DNA from: Cyclaneusma minus
Taxonomy: Eukaryota; Ascomycota; Leotiomycetes; Marthamycetales; Marthamycetaceae
NCBI GenBank assembly: GCA_037179335.1
Contig: JAKZHN010000007.1
Location: 1,116,001-1,180,000, forward strand
Direction of reading: 5' to 3'
DNA length: 64,000 nucleotides
Below are positions 10,722 to 22,818 of the stretch, piece after piece (the first letter of the stretch is position 1; every line of letters starts with the position of its first letter). The notes below the pieces were generated by a model. That model saw only the letters and a program-made list of their open reading frames with translations. It searched no databases and was not told the origin of the DNA. Made by a program: the position numbers and the translations under genes.

Positions 10722-12690
10722 ATGCCTTCCCCAATCGCCGAAAGGAAACCCTTTCTGCCCACACACAACTATATTCTCCACAACGCCGAACTCATGTCAC
10801 TGCTGCGTGATGAAAACCTTCCCACGAGAGGTTGTAAGGATGAGCTCATTACTAGACTCTTCCGTCACCAGCAAGGCTTAGCCCCTCTCGACGAACAAAT
10901 TTCCAGCAACACGGATACATCGTACTGGAAAGATTCGCTCGAGATGCTGAAATTCCATGTTGATCGCCAGCTTGCTTGGCTTTTTCCAGGAAGGAATTCT
11001 GCTGCAGTGATGAAGCTCCAACAATTTGTGCGAGATATAAAAATCGAGAGCTTCGGCAAAGACTTCTTGGTGGCTATTGCGATCGAGACAGATCGTTTTG
11101 ATAGAGGTATTGAAGGCTTGGACATCGGCTCAACTGTGCCTTTATCCGAATATCCTCGCATTCTGGATGCTCTTCATGAATTTTCATCGAAGGAAGCCGC
11201 CGACGACTACAGTCATATGGCAAGCTTGCCCTACTCGTCGAAGGTTATTGCACGATGTACCGCCGCACGCATGGCTTCCGATCCTCCCACTCCCCCCACT
11301 CCTGCGGCTTCTGTCACGTCTGGACCTAGTCCCGAAGTTCAAGATGCCCAGAATGCAGAAGTGTCTACACCAGCACTATCGGCCATCGATGTCGAAGAAT
11401 CGAGCAGCATATCCGAGATGCTGCGTGCGGCTACCAACTCGTTTGAACTTGGGCTGGCAATGAGCAATGCAGTTTCAAAGCTCATAAAGTACGCGGGCAC
11501 CCGAGACCCAGGCCACGTAGAGCTTCGGCCGGACCGCACAATCGCGGTCTCACAGCTGGAGCGGGGTTCGAACCGTGAATCGGTTCTGGTGCAGGCCTTG
11601 GCCGAGATGTGGACAAAGAGTGTGAACACTGTGGCAACGGTTGCGGGCCGTTCACCACCTGCAAGCGGCTCCTGCTGGAGGTAACGAAAGACGGAGTTGA
11701 GGTCTGGGCTCTCAACGGGAGCTGCAGCAACTGCCACTGGGGCGGCATGGGAAAGCGGTGCAGTCTCCAGCCGGAGAACCAGACGGAGACAGAGACGCCG
11801 AAGAAAAGGGGTAAGTCTTTCTTCCCGAGGCAGAATCGGCCCGAATTGTCGCTTTTCACTTCAAATGCTAACATTTTATTGCCCCACAAGCCGGTGCCCA
11901 GAACAGCGCAGTTGATGTGTCGGCCAACCTGCCGCCTAGGCCTGCTAAGCGACAAAGGCTAAATGATCTAGCGAATGGACGTGATTTGTCCTTACGAGAG
12001 TTTATGAAGTGAGTAGAGATTTACTGTTTTAATGGCCTTACGAAACTAATTGTGTTCTATAGTGCCTATGGCTATAATGAGCCACTAGTCATCATACAGT
12101 CTTTGCCTAATAATCTCAACCTCAACTTTCCTATGAAGTACTTTGCGGAAAAGTCTCCGGCCATCAAGAAACGTGCAGATGAAGCTTTGCAAGACGGGTT
12201 CGACGTCTTGCGTTTGCAGCTTGACCTCCCAATGATAAGAATTGCGCCAATGCTTCAATTTCTCCAGACTGGACAAACATCCTTTGACACATCTGATGGA
12301 ACGAGACCTACGGCCATATTGGCTAGAATGATCGCCTTTGCCTCTTTGGTGCACCAATTGGAGGTGAAAGGAGGCCACGAATTTTGCCGAGATGAAGTCG
12401 ATAAATACCTCTCTAAAGAACCCGATGCCCTTACTTCGAACAATCTCCGCGCACATAGCCTGTCAAGGACCTGCTACGAGCAGCGATGCATAGTGCATGA
12501 CTTTCTGTTTCGATTCGCAGCTAATCGCTGTATGGCAGGGAAAGGCTTTGATGAAGAACGCAAAACTTGTCCGGAGTTTGCCAGCCTTATGCCACAGGTC
12601 AGCATTGATATTCTTCCCACAGTTACCACTGGCGAGGACGGGAAGAGATCATGGACAGACCCGGTGATCGGACACACCTTTTCACTTTGA
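10722..12690 (+). CDS. Hypothetical protein with SAP-like motif and cysteine cluster; model has a frame break
   Basis: The start at 10722 gives MPSPIAERKPF. Residues of about 25-60 (ILHNAELMSLLRDENLPTRG then KDELITRLF) look like a SAP DNA-binding motif. A second block at 11609-11810, in another frame, contains CEHCGNGCGPFTTC and CSNCHWGGMGKRC. This is a probable zinc-binding cluster resembling the fungal DUF3716 type. An 80-nt intron (11811-11890) and a 54-nt intron (12009-12062) then lead to an ORF ending at 12690 with helical, BTB-associated-like features. Frame 1 runs to a stop at 11684, while the cysteine frame opens only after 11578. No strong intron joins them; 11425-11594 or 11517-11620 would work arithmetically. 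It may be a frameshifted or poorly spliced gene. Function is unknown. Confidence 0.5.
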
Positions 12691-14287
12691 GATCATTCAG
12701 CTGGGGTTGTCATCAGGTTACCGTGCATGGAGTCTTACAGATGCGGTCCACAAATGGTATCCTCATTGTTCGGCCTTTGGAGGACCCGATGCATTGTTAG
12801 GATTTCTGTACTGCTCGGCGGGGTCTGAACTCCTTAGCATACAGTCTTGTATGGATCGGAGGCAAGTCGAGATGGCAAGACAACGTCGTCTTGCTCGTCA
12901 ATACCACATCTAAGTCCCAGGAGTTCACCAGCTCGGGTCGCGATAGATTCTATGCTTCGATTTTCATGAAAAGAAGATGATGACCTAGTCGGAGATCTAT
13001 TGACCCCTCTTTTCAAACCCTTCTTAGGAAAGGCCCGGAAGAGTGGGTAGGAAGGGCGGTCCAACGACGCCTCAATTACTGCTCGCTCTCCCTGAGTTCT
13101 ATGTGGAGACGAGAAAATTTCCAGACTGAATGAACTCGGGCTGTTTGGAATATACGAGGTATGTGACAAATCTGATAGACGTGTCATTAAGCTTATTCGC
13201 GTTCACTTGGGCGCTTGGCTGCGGCAAGCTGTGGATTCGGGGGGATCCTGATCATCTTGGAGTGTAGCAGGATGACTGGGTTGTTTCGAGCGCGATGCAT
13301 AGGCTGATCCAGGGGCAACTTTCGTTCGCTGACGGCAATGGACATGTCGAGACGCTATGTCGGCCCTTGAGGATATGCAAAAAGTAAGATCTGGGTTCAG
13401 GTAATCCACGTCCGAATTCAATTCAGCCAACATAGCGCCAAGCCCGGACCACATATGGTCTGGCATATTTAGCTCAGCGTCCGGGATGTCACGATGATGT
13501 CGCTGGAGGGTGATTTTCAGCGAAGGGGAGAAGGGGTTATATAACCCGACTAAAAAAGGCTTAGAAATAGAGTATTACATCAGAGATTATTGTAGACTGG
13601 AATTCTCTCTCCTTCAAGTTCGTATCACAAGCAGGCTTGGCGGGCGGTCTTTGCGCACATAGCCATCCACACCACCAAGCGTTTCCCCGAACACCACTAT
13701 CTACCTAGATTACAGCATTTACTTGTATATGGGATTGTTGTTACAAGTGGAATCACCTCTACCTGCGTGTGACTTACAAGAGTCCACCAATACCACCTGT
13801 ATAGTTTTGTTAGAAAGAAGGCCGGAGGTGGCCATGAGGCAGCTGCGAGTATCAAGAGCTTCAAAACTCGATATTAGCCGCTTACTCTGTTATGAATGTC
13901 ACTCTGTAGTTCGCCCACTCGAACTGCCGCCAGCAGGGTGTCGGGAGAGGCGCCGGGGGGTGGGACTACTCTGGCTTGGCTCATTGAGTCTCGAGTTGCT
14001 TAGCGCCTCTCGCCCTCTCGCCGTGCGTGCAAGTCTGTCTACATAGTCCGCGCCCCCGTGAAAGCTTGCTTTCTCATCCGCGCCCGAACCCACCACCAAT
14101 CGCTCCCATCACACCCAACCTCTCTCAGATCCATTCCATCAATCTGCCCGCCGACTGATGACGAGAAGTTGTCGGGACTCGAAGTTATCGGGACTCCCAC
14201 GCACCAGGGCCGAACACGACCGACAAATTCCCCGAGGAGGACGGCCCGGTCGCTCCAGCGCGCCGGCCCTGAACGAACGAACGAACC
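12691..14287. other. Intergenic, 1.6 kb
   Basis: Short open frames at 12707-12913, 12834-13187 and 13203-13466 show no domain. The region just before 14288 is C-rich and probably leader of the downstream gene. No repeats or RNA genes were recognised. Confidence 0.45.
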
Positions 14288-16567
14288 ATGGCTGCTCCCG
14301 GCGACCGACGATCCGATATTGATGGACGCCCGTCCATGTCCATGAGGAATTCCATGCGATTATCCGCCGCTGACGATGATGAGGACTACGCCTTGGAGGC
14401 CATGGGCGTATCGGACGGCTTCAGGCCATCAGGGAACAACAGCGCACATATGTTTCACGACCAGCCAGTGTCGAGACGAGCATCGGCAATCCGCAACACG
14501 CCTGGCCAGGCACCACCGCGTCCATCGAGTATAACGAAACCCAAGAATTTCGACAACTTTGCCTTACGGCACGACGGAGGAATGGGCCCAGTTACATCCA
14601 GGGATCAGCCCGATGCATCGTCGTCGCATACCAACAATGTCCCGCTGAGGACCGTCAGCATGTCCACAGACACCCCTATTCTCAGGAACGAGGAACCATA
14701 CCAAGGGCCTTCTGGCCCATCACATCCTTACCAAATGTATCCGCAAGACACGAGACTTGCGAGGACAGCCAGCATCGCAACCACTTCCACAGTCCCCGTC
14801 CATGTCGCCGAGCAATCATATTCGGGGCCAAGTGGGCCGACCCACCCGTACGGCATGTATCCGCAGAACACTGTCCCGGAGTCAGAAAGCGAGCATGACA
14901 GACTGCCTGCTACCAATATACCCGTAGGCTTTCCGGGCCTCAACAACAACTACCAACGGCGCCTTGGTCCTGAAGGCGAAGAGGCTGCCGATATTATTGG
15001 CCCTGATGGGCATACCGAACAACTACCACCATATAGCCGGTTCCCCGACGAAGGTGTTTCGAGAAAGAATGGCTTGACTGTTGATGTTCCGCGTGTGGTC
15101 GCGCCGGCCGCAGACCCGCCGCAGGAAATACCTGGTGCTGGTGGCATTGGTCTTGCTACTCGAGATCCTGCCTATGCTTCACGGGAAGAGCTGGTAACAC
15201 CACAATCCCGGCATTCCACACGGAGTATACTCTCGGACGCAAGCAATCACCAGATCAACGTTGCCGCCCAGGGCGTTGCAGAAAAGAAGCCGTTGAAGAA
15301 ATGGCAGGTATATGCTCGGAGGAAGGTATGTGGAGTTGTACCCGTGTGGGCTATCTTCCTGGTTGCTTGTGGGTTTTTCATTATGGGAATAGTGATTGGC
15401 ACTATTCTAGCTGTATTGGCTCCTCATCGCCACAAAGGGGACGATGATGGTGCAAATGGTGGCGGCGGTCCTGCGTAAGTGCCTCCCGCAGTTCGGTCTG
15501 ATTTTGAAGACTGACTCCTTTCCAGGATCCTACAACAAACGATTACGCTGACAACGACTTTCGATGCGAGCCCTCTGACTGCCGTACCTTCAGGTATACC
15601 AACGCTACCTACAGGGACATTCATGCTACCACTACAAACACCGTACACGGAGGCACATTCTTGCATAGATAATCCCGGCGACACAAAAGCTTGGTCCTGC
15701 AATGTTCCACCTGAGACACTTGAAATGGTCATCACTTCAGTTCCGAACAACCCGAGCACCAGCAACAACGAGGTTATCTTCCAGTTCACGAACATGACAG
15801 TTGACAACACATATCTTTATGGCTCTCAGCCACCGGTCCTTGACCAAGCACAGGTTCTGCAGCTTGTTTCTGACGATGACGACGATGAGTGGGGCCCAGC
15901 TTGGTGGTTCCAGGTGCCTTATAACAAACTCGTCATTGTTGAAGAGAACGCCCTGTCACCCGCTGCAAATAAGAAGCGCTCTAGTTTATACGATATTAGC
16001 CTTTCGGAACGAGGCGTGGTTATGACAGGAGACCAGCCATGGTTTTGTTTCTGGAATGGCACGCTATTGGAAGCCTTCATCTATGTCAACCAGACTAGCT
16101 CGTACGGGAACAGCACTTACACGTCGGCAACGGCAACGATTTCTAGCACAACTGCGACCGAAACTGCTTCCCAATCTTATAAACGCCGGCGAGATTCACT
16201 GGGAGTCGACTCTACCGCGACCGTCACCTCGTCCACAAGCCAGGCGACGGGCTACGCTCAAAATTGGCAACAACCTGAAGGCCCCGGCCCTTACCCCAAA
16301 ATTGTCAAGATTGAGGAGCGCCGTGTTTCGGAGGGCTCGCAGAGCGTGGAGCCGTATTGTATCCAGATGCAAATCATGAACGACGGCTCCGCGTCGCCAG
16401 TCTCTCAAAATGGGGTGGTGAATACAATTTATTTGAACGAGACGGAGCCAGACTATAGTCTGATGGACGAACGCGCCGTTCGACTCTGGGGAGAAGGGGA
16501 ATCACCCTCCCCTGTTCGTGAAAGACAGTCACAAAGTTCCTGCGGTTGCGAGTGGTTGCCATTCTAG
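14288..16567 (+). CDS. Single-pass membrane protein with long disordered cytosolic part (DUF7820-like)
   Basis: Proposed CDS join(14288..15474, 15526..16567). The first 350 residues are disordered, rich in Ser, Pro and Gly, with two near-repeats (YQGPSGPSHPYQMYPQ and YSGPSGPTHPYGMYPQ). A Lys/Arg-rich turn precedes a clear membrane helix (VPVWAIFLVACGFFIMGIVIG). The 51-nt intron lies just after it. The second part carries several N-glycosylation sequons (NMT, NGT, NQT, NET), a paired Cys region and a CGCEWLPF end. This suggests an extracellular or lumenal domain of about 340 residues. I recall similar fungal proteins labelled DUF7820; function is unknown. Confidence 0.8.
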
Positions 16568-17509
16568 GCAGCAAATGATTTTTTTGGGTATGGCGTTCAG
16601 GCTCACAGGCATATGGTTATCTTGTACAGGTAGTTGTGGATTAGCGATGATGGAGCTGGAGCTGGCGCAATGGGACACGGGTGGGTATATGCTTTTACGG
16701 TGCTGTAGCCTGGGCTTTCTTGGTAGCATGCGTTGCAGCGATCTACTTGCGGGATGTATTCGGGGCAAAAAGGGGATCTTGACATGTGCAGACTATCATC
16801 TGAAGACAACCTAGGATTCAGGGGGTCGGGACGGAGTGAACGAACGAATATATACTATGAATCTGCGCGGCAGGTTCGAGGGAGTTCTTGCACGACACGC
16901 ATTACATCTATGGAGTTAGAATCAGAATCTATTTGAAATCATATGACCAAGTTTTAGACATGGCGCTGTCTTCTTCTAGTTTCTACGAGCATATGCGAAA
17001 CACGGCTAGTTGAAGATGACAGATGACATTTTAGTTTTTACAATTACAGGCTTGTAATTTTGGTGCAATTCTTGTGTGCTCAGCCAAGACTATAAAGGGT
17101 GTTTCAAATCATCAGAGATATTCTGATTGCTAACTATTAGGATTCCGGACCAGGAATGTCGTCTGCCCGAGCCATACAGTCTAGCAAGTCCTGTAAATAG
17201 GTAGAAAGCATGTTGCAAAATCAATTGTTCTTGAAAAAGGTAAAAATGCACCAAGGAAAAAGTCAAAAGGGACAGTCGAACCCGAAGGGTCAAGGGACAT
17301 CCCCAAACCAGACGTGCTGAGTTTGAATCACACGAGCAGGATAGCCAACTAAGCCATTAGACTATATGTAGGTACTCACTCCTCCTCGGTGATGGCAATT
17401 CATCTCATTTTGTTTTGTCACGGCAGCACAGGCAACATGGATTACGATCTACCAACCACTCTCTTCCATCCTCTTCAACAGGATTATAGACGTAGCGTTA
17501 TATCCACAA
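16568..17509. other. Convergent intergenic region
   Basis: Lies between the membrane-protein stop and the TRM8 stop. A box-A-like tRNA motif occurs on the minus strand near 17340-17370, but no cloverleaf forms. Otherwise AT-rich 3' flank. Confidence 0.45.
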
Positions 17510-18608
17510 CTAGGCATCCATGGCCTCAGCCCCCGCCGCGGGCAGGGCCTCCTCACCCGGCCATGGCGGATCGTTGACCTTCCTGAAGCACGCAACAAAC
17601 TTAGGACCCTTATTCCTCTCCACCTTTTTCCCCTCCTCCGTCTCTCTCCTCATAATCTCCACACAGACATCGCTCTCCTCTTCCTCTTTCGACAACCTCT
17701 CAAAGCTTGCATGATTCTCAAAGTGCCCCTTCATCCAATTGTGCAGATCTTCGACATCAGTAATCGTATACACGATGCCACCCGGTCGCAGAACAAAGGC
17801 GTACTCGGAACACAGGGTCCAGGAGACGATGCGGGCCTTGTGTTTGCGCGCCTTGAAGTGCGGGTCGGGGAAGCAGAGGAAGATCTTGGAGAGCTGGCCG
17901 CGCGCGAAGAAGTTGGGGAGGAACTTCATGGTGTTGGCGCGGATGCAGGCGATGTTTTGGTAGGTGGCTGAGGGGTCGGCTTCGGGGAGGGGGACGGGTG
18001 CTGTGGTAGAGGGCGCGGCGGGGGTGGGTGAGAGGTGCTGGGCGCGTAGGGCGCGGATGCGTTCCTGGACGTATTCTGTTACTTGGGCGCGGATTTCCAT
18101 GCCTGTGAGATAGGAGAGGTTAGCATTTAGTGAGAGTCGATTTTGGATATTTGACAAGGTGAGGCCGGACCTAGTATCAGAGTCGAGGGCAGCTTGGGTG
18201 CCAGTGCCACGAGCAGCCCGCCGAAGCCACAGCCGATGTCTGCTATCTCGACCTCTTTTACCAGCTTTCTGATTTGCTTAGTTTCGGCATTCGAAGGCTC
18301 TATCGACGTTGGCTCTTGGGCTGTTTCGGGCTCGGGCTGAACATATGCAGGATAGTATTCCGACCAATCCATGGCCGCTGGACTCATGGGACTAGAAAGA
18401 TACAATATATCAGCCATCATCCTCTCCAACTCAAGTTGAGGTAGACAATTGCAGACAGGACTCACTAGACCAAGTTGTGGTCGGAGAAGGGATTGGCATG
18501 AGCACGCTGCCTGTAGAACTTCTTCTTGGGCAGCTCCGCAGTATCGCGCTCCTTCGCCGCATTGCGATACTCCTCCCTCTTCTGCTTCTTGTTCGCTGAG
18601 CCGGCCAT
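17510..18608 (-). CDS. TRM8: tRNA (guanine-N7-)-methyltransferase catalytic subunit TRM8
   Basis: Proposed CDS complement(join(17510..18102, 18171..18391, 18466..18608)), 318 residues. It methylates G46 of tRNAs with the WD protein Trm82. The N-terminus MAGSANKKQKREEYRNAA and KKKFYRQRAHANPFSDHNLVYP are typical; the NLVYPMSP joint comes from the 74-nt intron. The SAM-binding motif is IADIGCGFGGLLVALAP, and FLCFPDPHFKARKHKARIV is the conserved TrmB/Trm8 signature. PGGIVYTITDVEDLHNWM follows. The frame stays open upstream to 18716, but the Met at 18608 fits the family start. A low-complexity insert rich in Pro/Ala lies near 18000. Divergent from the small membrane protein at 19405. Confidence 0.93.
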
Positions 18609-19404
18609 GGCGACGCTTCTCAACCTCGAGTTCAGCAGGAAGAGCGAGCGCGCAAAGTCGGGGATTTCTCGAGGGGCTCTCGTGGTCGAAGCCTTGCGCG
18701 GCAGGACACAAAACATGCAAGGCTGAGAAAAAAGAGAGAGAGAGGGTCAATCTAGCAAATCAAGAGCAAGCGTCTCGACGGAGATTCTTTAGCGTGGCAG
18801 AGAAAATTGGCGCTGGGGACTGGATCGTCAATCTTGGCTTATCGGATCAGGATCATCGCGTAGCGCCACTGCTTGCGACCCACATTCCTGTCGCAATGCC
18901 GCCATTTCCACATGCTGGAGCTATGTGGCTGCCCTCGTCACTCCAGTCGCTGCTAATTGAACATGGTGTGTGCCGTTTTCCCGGTGTCCCATTCCCAAAT
19001 CCAGTGCTCAATGTGGTTGCTACATCACGGTGGCGCTTCCCTTCTCGAGTCGTCCGTCCGATATTACTAGTATTGACTTTATGCCGACCTCTCTCCGCCG
19101 CATTGGTCCCAATTTTATTCGCCTGCTTCTCCCAATACACAATACATAAGTCCACGAGCTGCCCACCGTCCGTTTCGCTCGCTACATGATATCTTTGCTG
19201 TCCGAGAGGCATGCCCTTCGCCCAGTCCATCACTACTACGCCGAGATTCGTGGAGCGTCTGTTGCCCTAGCCTGCTGAGCTGCTGTCGGATCCGATAGCT
19301 TATAAAGCAACGCCATTCCATTTCCATTACCAGCACCACACTCTCGCCCTGGAGCAAGGCTTGCTTGCCGTTCTGCTGTGTGCATCTCTTAAAGACCGGA
19401 CATC
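18609..19404. other. Divergent promoter region, TRM8 and small membrane protein
   Basis: About 800 bases. The open frame at 18449-19189 on the plus strand is partly the shadow of TRM8 exon 1 and has no family signal. A purine-rich AGAGAGAG stretch near 18730-18745 is the only notable low-complexity tract. Confidence 0.45.
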
Positions 19405-19861
19405 ATGGGCTTCTTCACCATCCTCCCTCCGAGCCTCGCCGTGCTAGAAACTTGGCTTCAGAGAATCTTTGTATGCGCGAATCCTCCCAGCATATACTAG
19501 TAACCAACTGGTCAATTACTGATACGTCTTTCCACAGCTGTTCCTGGGAGCTATTTGTATTGGCCCATGGATCGCGCTCCTCATCTACGATGCGCTGCTG
19601 TTCCTCGTGCGCCTGACAGCCTACGAAATTCCATATATCGGCGGCCGCGCGAGAAATCGCCCGAGACCACGAGCTCCAAGTCTGAGCGAGCGACCGAGCG
19701 GAGCACCGAGAAAGTTGCAGATTCCATTGACGGGCGTCCCTCCTCTGGCCCCCGCGACGAGTGGTGAGAAAGCAGCGGCTGAGGTGGAGATTGAGGAGCG
19801 GCTGGATACCCCCCCAGGTTACGACGAGAAGGACTACGAAATAGCTGTGGAAGAAGACTGA
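19405..19861 (+). CDS. Small single-pass membrane protein, hypothetical
   Basis: Proposed CDS join(19405..19470, 19538..19861), 129 residues. The N-terminus (MGFFTILPPSLAVLETWLQ) is followed by a membrane helix (LFLGAICIGPWIALLIYDA). A Pro/Arg-rich cytosolic tail follows, ending in acidic residues (DTPPGYDEKDYEIAVEED). The 67-nt intron has GTATGC and TTCCACAG ends and preserves frame. No domain is recognised. Its stop lies only 48 bases from the convergent homoserine dehydrogenase stop, so the transcripts probably overlap. Confidence 0.7.
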
Positions 19862-19909
19862 GCTGCAGCTGCAGTTCCAATGCATTATTCTATTCTGTCT
19901 TGATCTCCC

Positions 19910-21072
19910 CTATAACGTCTCCAGCAACTTGCAGAGATCGCCTGTGATGCCCATGGCAGTGGTCTCTCCTCCAGCACCCGCGCCCTGGATGATGAGCGGC
20001 TGCGCGCCATATCGCTGAGTATAGAAGTTGATGATGTTGTCACTGCCCTTGAGCCCAGCAATTGGGTGCGACTTCTCCAGCTTCTCCAGACCGACCTTGA
20101 GCTTGTTGCCCCTTACGTCGATGCTTCCGACGAATCTGACCACCTTGCCTTCCTTTTCAGCTTCGGCTCTTGTCTGCTCCATCTGAGCATCGAATTCCGG
20201 AAGCCTCTTCATGAACTCCTCGCCACTGGCACAGCTTTCCAATTCCTTGGGGATCAGACTGTCGATAGGAAAGGATGTTGGAGACTCCACAGTCATTCCA
20301 ATCTGTCTCGCCAAGATGGTTAACTTTCTTGCCACGTCCAAACCGTTCAGGTCGTCTCTTGGATCGGGCTCGGTGTATCCAAGGTCCTTTGCTTTGGCGA
20401 CTTCTGCCGACCACTTCCCACCCTGGCCTGCCAATGGCTGGAAGGAGTTGAAGAGGAATGACATGGTGCCGCTGAAGACACCCTCAACTCGCTCCACTTG
20501 ATCACTGGTTCTGATTAAGTCCTTGAGAGTAGATATAACAGGTAGTCCAGCACCGACGGTACTCTCATTGTACCATTTTGCGCCCGAGGCAGCCGAAGCA
20601 GCCACAATAGCGGTGTAAGCTTCGTAAGAGCCCGAGAAAGCCTTCTTATTTGGTGTTATAACGTGAATGCCGTGTTGTAAAAGGGTAGGATAGTGATCGG
20701 CGATCTCCTGGGAGCTGGTGTTGTCGACAAAAACAGCCGGGCTCTTGTGTGGAACACTCGACAAGTATTCAATGATCTCGGGGACAGACTTGGGAGGCTG
20801 GGTGGAGGAGGCCAGTTGGGCGATGCTGGCCGAGGGGTTGAGCGGGGCATAGTCGGCGGAGAAGAGGACCTTTTTGCTGGAGGCGACGAGGACTAAGTTG
20901 AGCTTGGGGTCTTTGGGAACGGCAGCCGTGCGCTTGGTCAGGAGTTCGAGTTGTGAGAGGAAGCATTTGCCTACGCCTCCGGTGCCTTTGAAGAGTTAGT
21001 GTCTGTGATGGAGGGGTAATTGAGGGGGAGAGATGTACCCACGACAGCAATGTAGACTTGCTTGGCTGCCAT
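19910..21072 (-). CDS. HOM6: Homoserine dehydrogenase
   Basis: Proposed CDS complement(join(19910..20985, 21039..21072)), 369 residues. It reduces aspartate semialdehyde to homoserine, on the route to threonine and methionine. The first exon encodes MAAKQVYIAVV; the intron of 53 nt splits the dinucleotide-binding motif VVGTGGVGK. Other landmarks are VITPNKKAFSG, YNESTVGAGLPVISTLKDL, VFSGTMSFLFNSF and GYTEPDPRDDLNGLDVARKL. There is no aspartokinase domain, as in yeast Hom6. Family members are commonly CpcA/Gcn4 targets, but no TGASTCA was found in the 268-bp divergent promoter. Confidence 0.95.
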
Positions 21073-21340
21073 AATGGGAGAATGTTTCTTGTCAATTCGA
21101 AACGGAAAGAGAGGTTCAATGTGAGGCAATGTAGAAGATGGGAAAAAGAATCTCGGACTGAAATGAATTCGACATTCGACTTGATCCGATCGCGGGGCAG
21201 CTGCTTTGCTAGCGGGCCCAATCCCTGTCGCAGCTCCTGCGAGGCTCGCGAGGCTGTCATAACCGCTGTCACCCTCCCCCCATCATCGGTCCAAAATTTC
21301 AGTTCGTCTCTCCACTCCGTCTTCGACCACTGCCTCCATA

Positions 21341-22405
21341 ATGCCCGCAGACTCTGAGCTGTATGGCGTTCGGCCTGCCAAATCGACCAAGGCCAAAGAG
21401 ATCTCCTCATCCACAACCCTCGCCTTCACTTCACAACTCAAGTCCCTCCTTGCCTCTTCCAAAGACAACAACACATCGTCCGGCCGCCCACGTCCCTCGA
21501 AATCCAAATCCGACATCTTCACCTCGCACAACAAAAACGCCAAAAAGCGCGCTGCGAAAGATCTCGAAGATTACGAGTCCTCAAACAACCCCCGCGGTAA
21601 AGCCTGGAAGCAGGACCTCGGCGCTGTAGACAGCAATACTTTGCATCGCTCAAAGCGCGCACTGGAGGAGAAAGCAAGGCTCTATAGTGCGATGAGGAGG
21701 GGCGATTATGTAGCCTCCAAAGGAAGACTAGGGGACCAGCACGACCAGACTGCGCTGGTGGATTTCGATCGCAAGTGGGCCGAGAAGCACTTGGATCTGG
21801 AAAACCCAGAAGACGACGAATCCGACGACGATAGTTACGATTCTCAACACGAATCGGACAACGAGTCCGTAGATTACGAAGATGAGTTCGGCCGCACTAG
21901 GAGGTTAAAGAAGGCGGAGGTTAGGAAATTGGAAAAAGCGAAACAAAATATATTACTGGGACAAGAAGAGCTGGACAGAGTGTCTTTGAGGCCGAAGGCG
22001 CCAGAGAATATCATCAGGGGCGATACGATACAGGCAGCAGCGTTCAATCCGGATGAGGCGACGACGCAGAAGATGGAGGAGTTGGCGGCGAAGCGGGATA
22101 AGAGCTTGACGCCGCCACCCGAGACGCATTACGATGCGACCAAGGAGATTCGGACTAAGGGAGTGGGCTTCTATCAGTTTAGTGGGACGGAGGAGGAGAG
22201 GAAACGGGAGATGGAAGCTCTCGGGAAGGAGAGAGAGGAGACGGAGAGACGTAGGAGGGAGAAGGCTGAGAAGGTGGAGAAGAGGAAGAGGGAGATTGAG
22301 GAGAGGAGGAGGGCTGTGGGAGAGAAAAGGGCGAAGAGAGAGGCCGATAGCTTCTTGGAGGGGCTGGGCGAGGTTATCGGTGGTGATGGAGAGAAAGGGG
22401 GTTAG
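21341..22405 (+). CDS. CCDC174-like coiled-coil nuclear protein
   Basis: Single-exon frame of 354 residues. The conserved part is PPETHYDATKEIRTKGVGFYQFS, recognised from the CCDC174 family (DUF4078 region). A very long Glu/Arg/Lys helix (KREMEALGKEREETERRRRE and on) follows to near the end. The middle is acidic (DDESDDDSYDSQHESDNESVDYEDEFGRTRR). The vertebrate relative is nuclear and linked to the exon junction complex; the fungal role is inferred only. It shares a 268-bp divergent promoter with homoserine dehydrogenase. Confidence 0.75.
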   Translation: MPADSELYGVRPAKSTKAKEISSSTTLAFTSQLKSLLASSKDNNTSSGRPRPSKSKSDIFTSHNKNAKKRAAKDLEDYESSNNPRGKAWKQDLGAVDSNTLHRSKRALEEKARLYSAMRRGDYVASKGRLGDQHDQTALVDFDRKWAEKHLDLENPEDDESDDDSYDSQHESDNESVDYEDEFGRTRRLKKAEVRKLEKAKQNILLGQEELDRVSLRPKAPENIIRGDTIQAAAFNPDEATTQKMEELAAKRDKSLTPPPETHYDATKEIRTKGVGFYQFSGTEEERKREMEALGKEREETERRRREKAEKVEKRKREIEERRRAVGEKRAKREADSFLEGLGEVIGGDGEKGG

Positions 22406-22818
22406 CAGCACTCCAGTGATCAAAGGCATCTGCAAAGAGTCACTTTCCCATGTGAAATTTGCAGAGCAATAAGTAATAATGTGTTAATCCGGGGACCTGA
22501 CAGTTGCAGATAGGCAACATCATACTCTACGATGCTAACAAACTTGGGACTCAATTTAATGTTGGACCGTGCTGTTTTTCTTACAGCCTTGGCGGCACGG
22601 CTGGCCAATAGAATTTGCTCGGCTCCTGCAGCAGTGTTTGTTTACTTCCGCCCGCGACGGCGGCAACGGTTATCAGCCGAGCACAAATCTACACCTCCGC
22701 CCGAACTGTTGCATTCTCTAAGCCGCAATATCGCGACGGCCAGCATCCTTCTTTCGTGCTATTCCAATCTTGCTGAAGCCATTTGGAAGTATCGGGATTA
22801 CCGCCGAATTCTTCCAAC
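22406..22818. other. Intergenic before NDC80
   Basis: 3' flank of the CCDC174-like gene and NDC80 promoter. Nothing recognisable besides a short open frame at 22532-22822. Confidence 0.45.

Noticed and set aside
17280..17372. Possible minus-strand tRNA with a box-A-like TGGCTTAGTTGG and a GGTTCGA-like box B
   Set aside because: The D, T and acceptor stems do not pair in any register I tried, and the boxes are spaced too far apart without a plausible intron. At best a tRNA-like relic.
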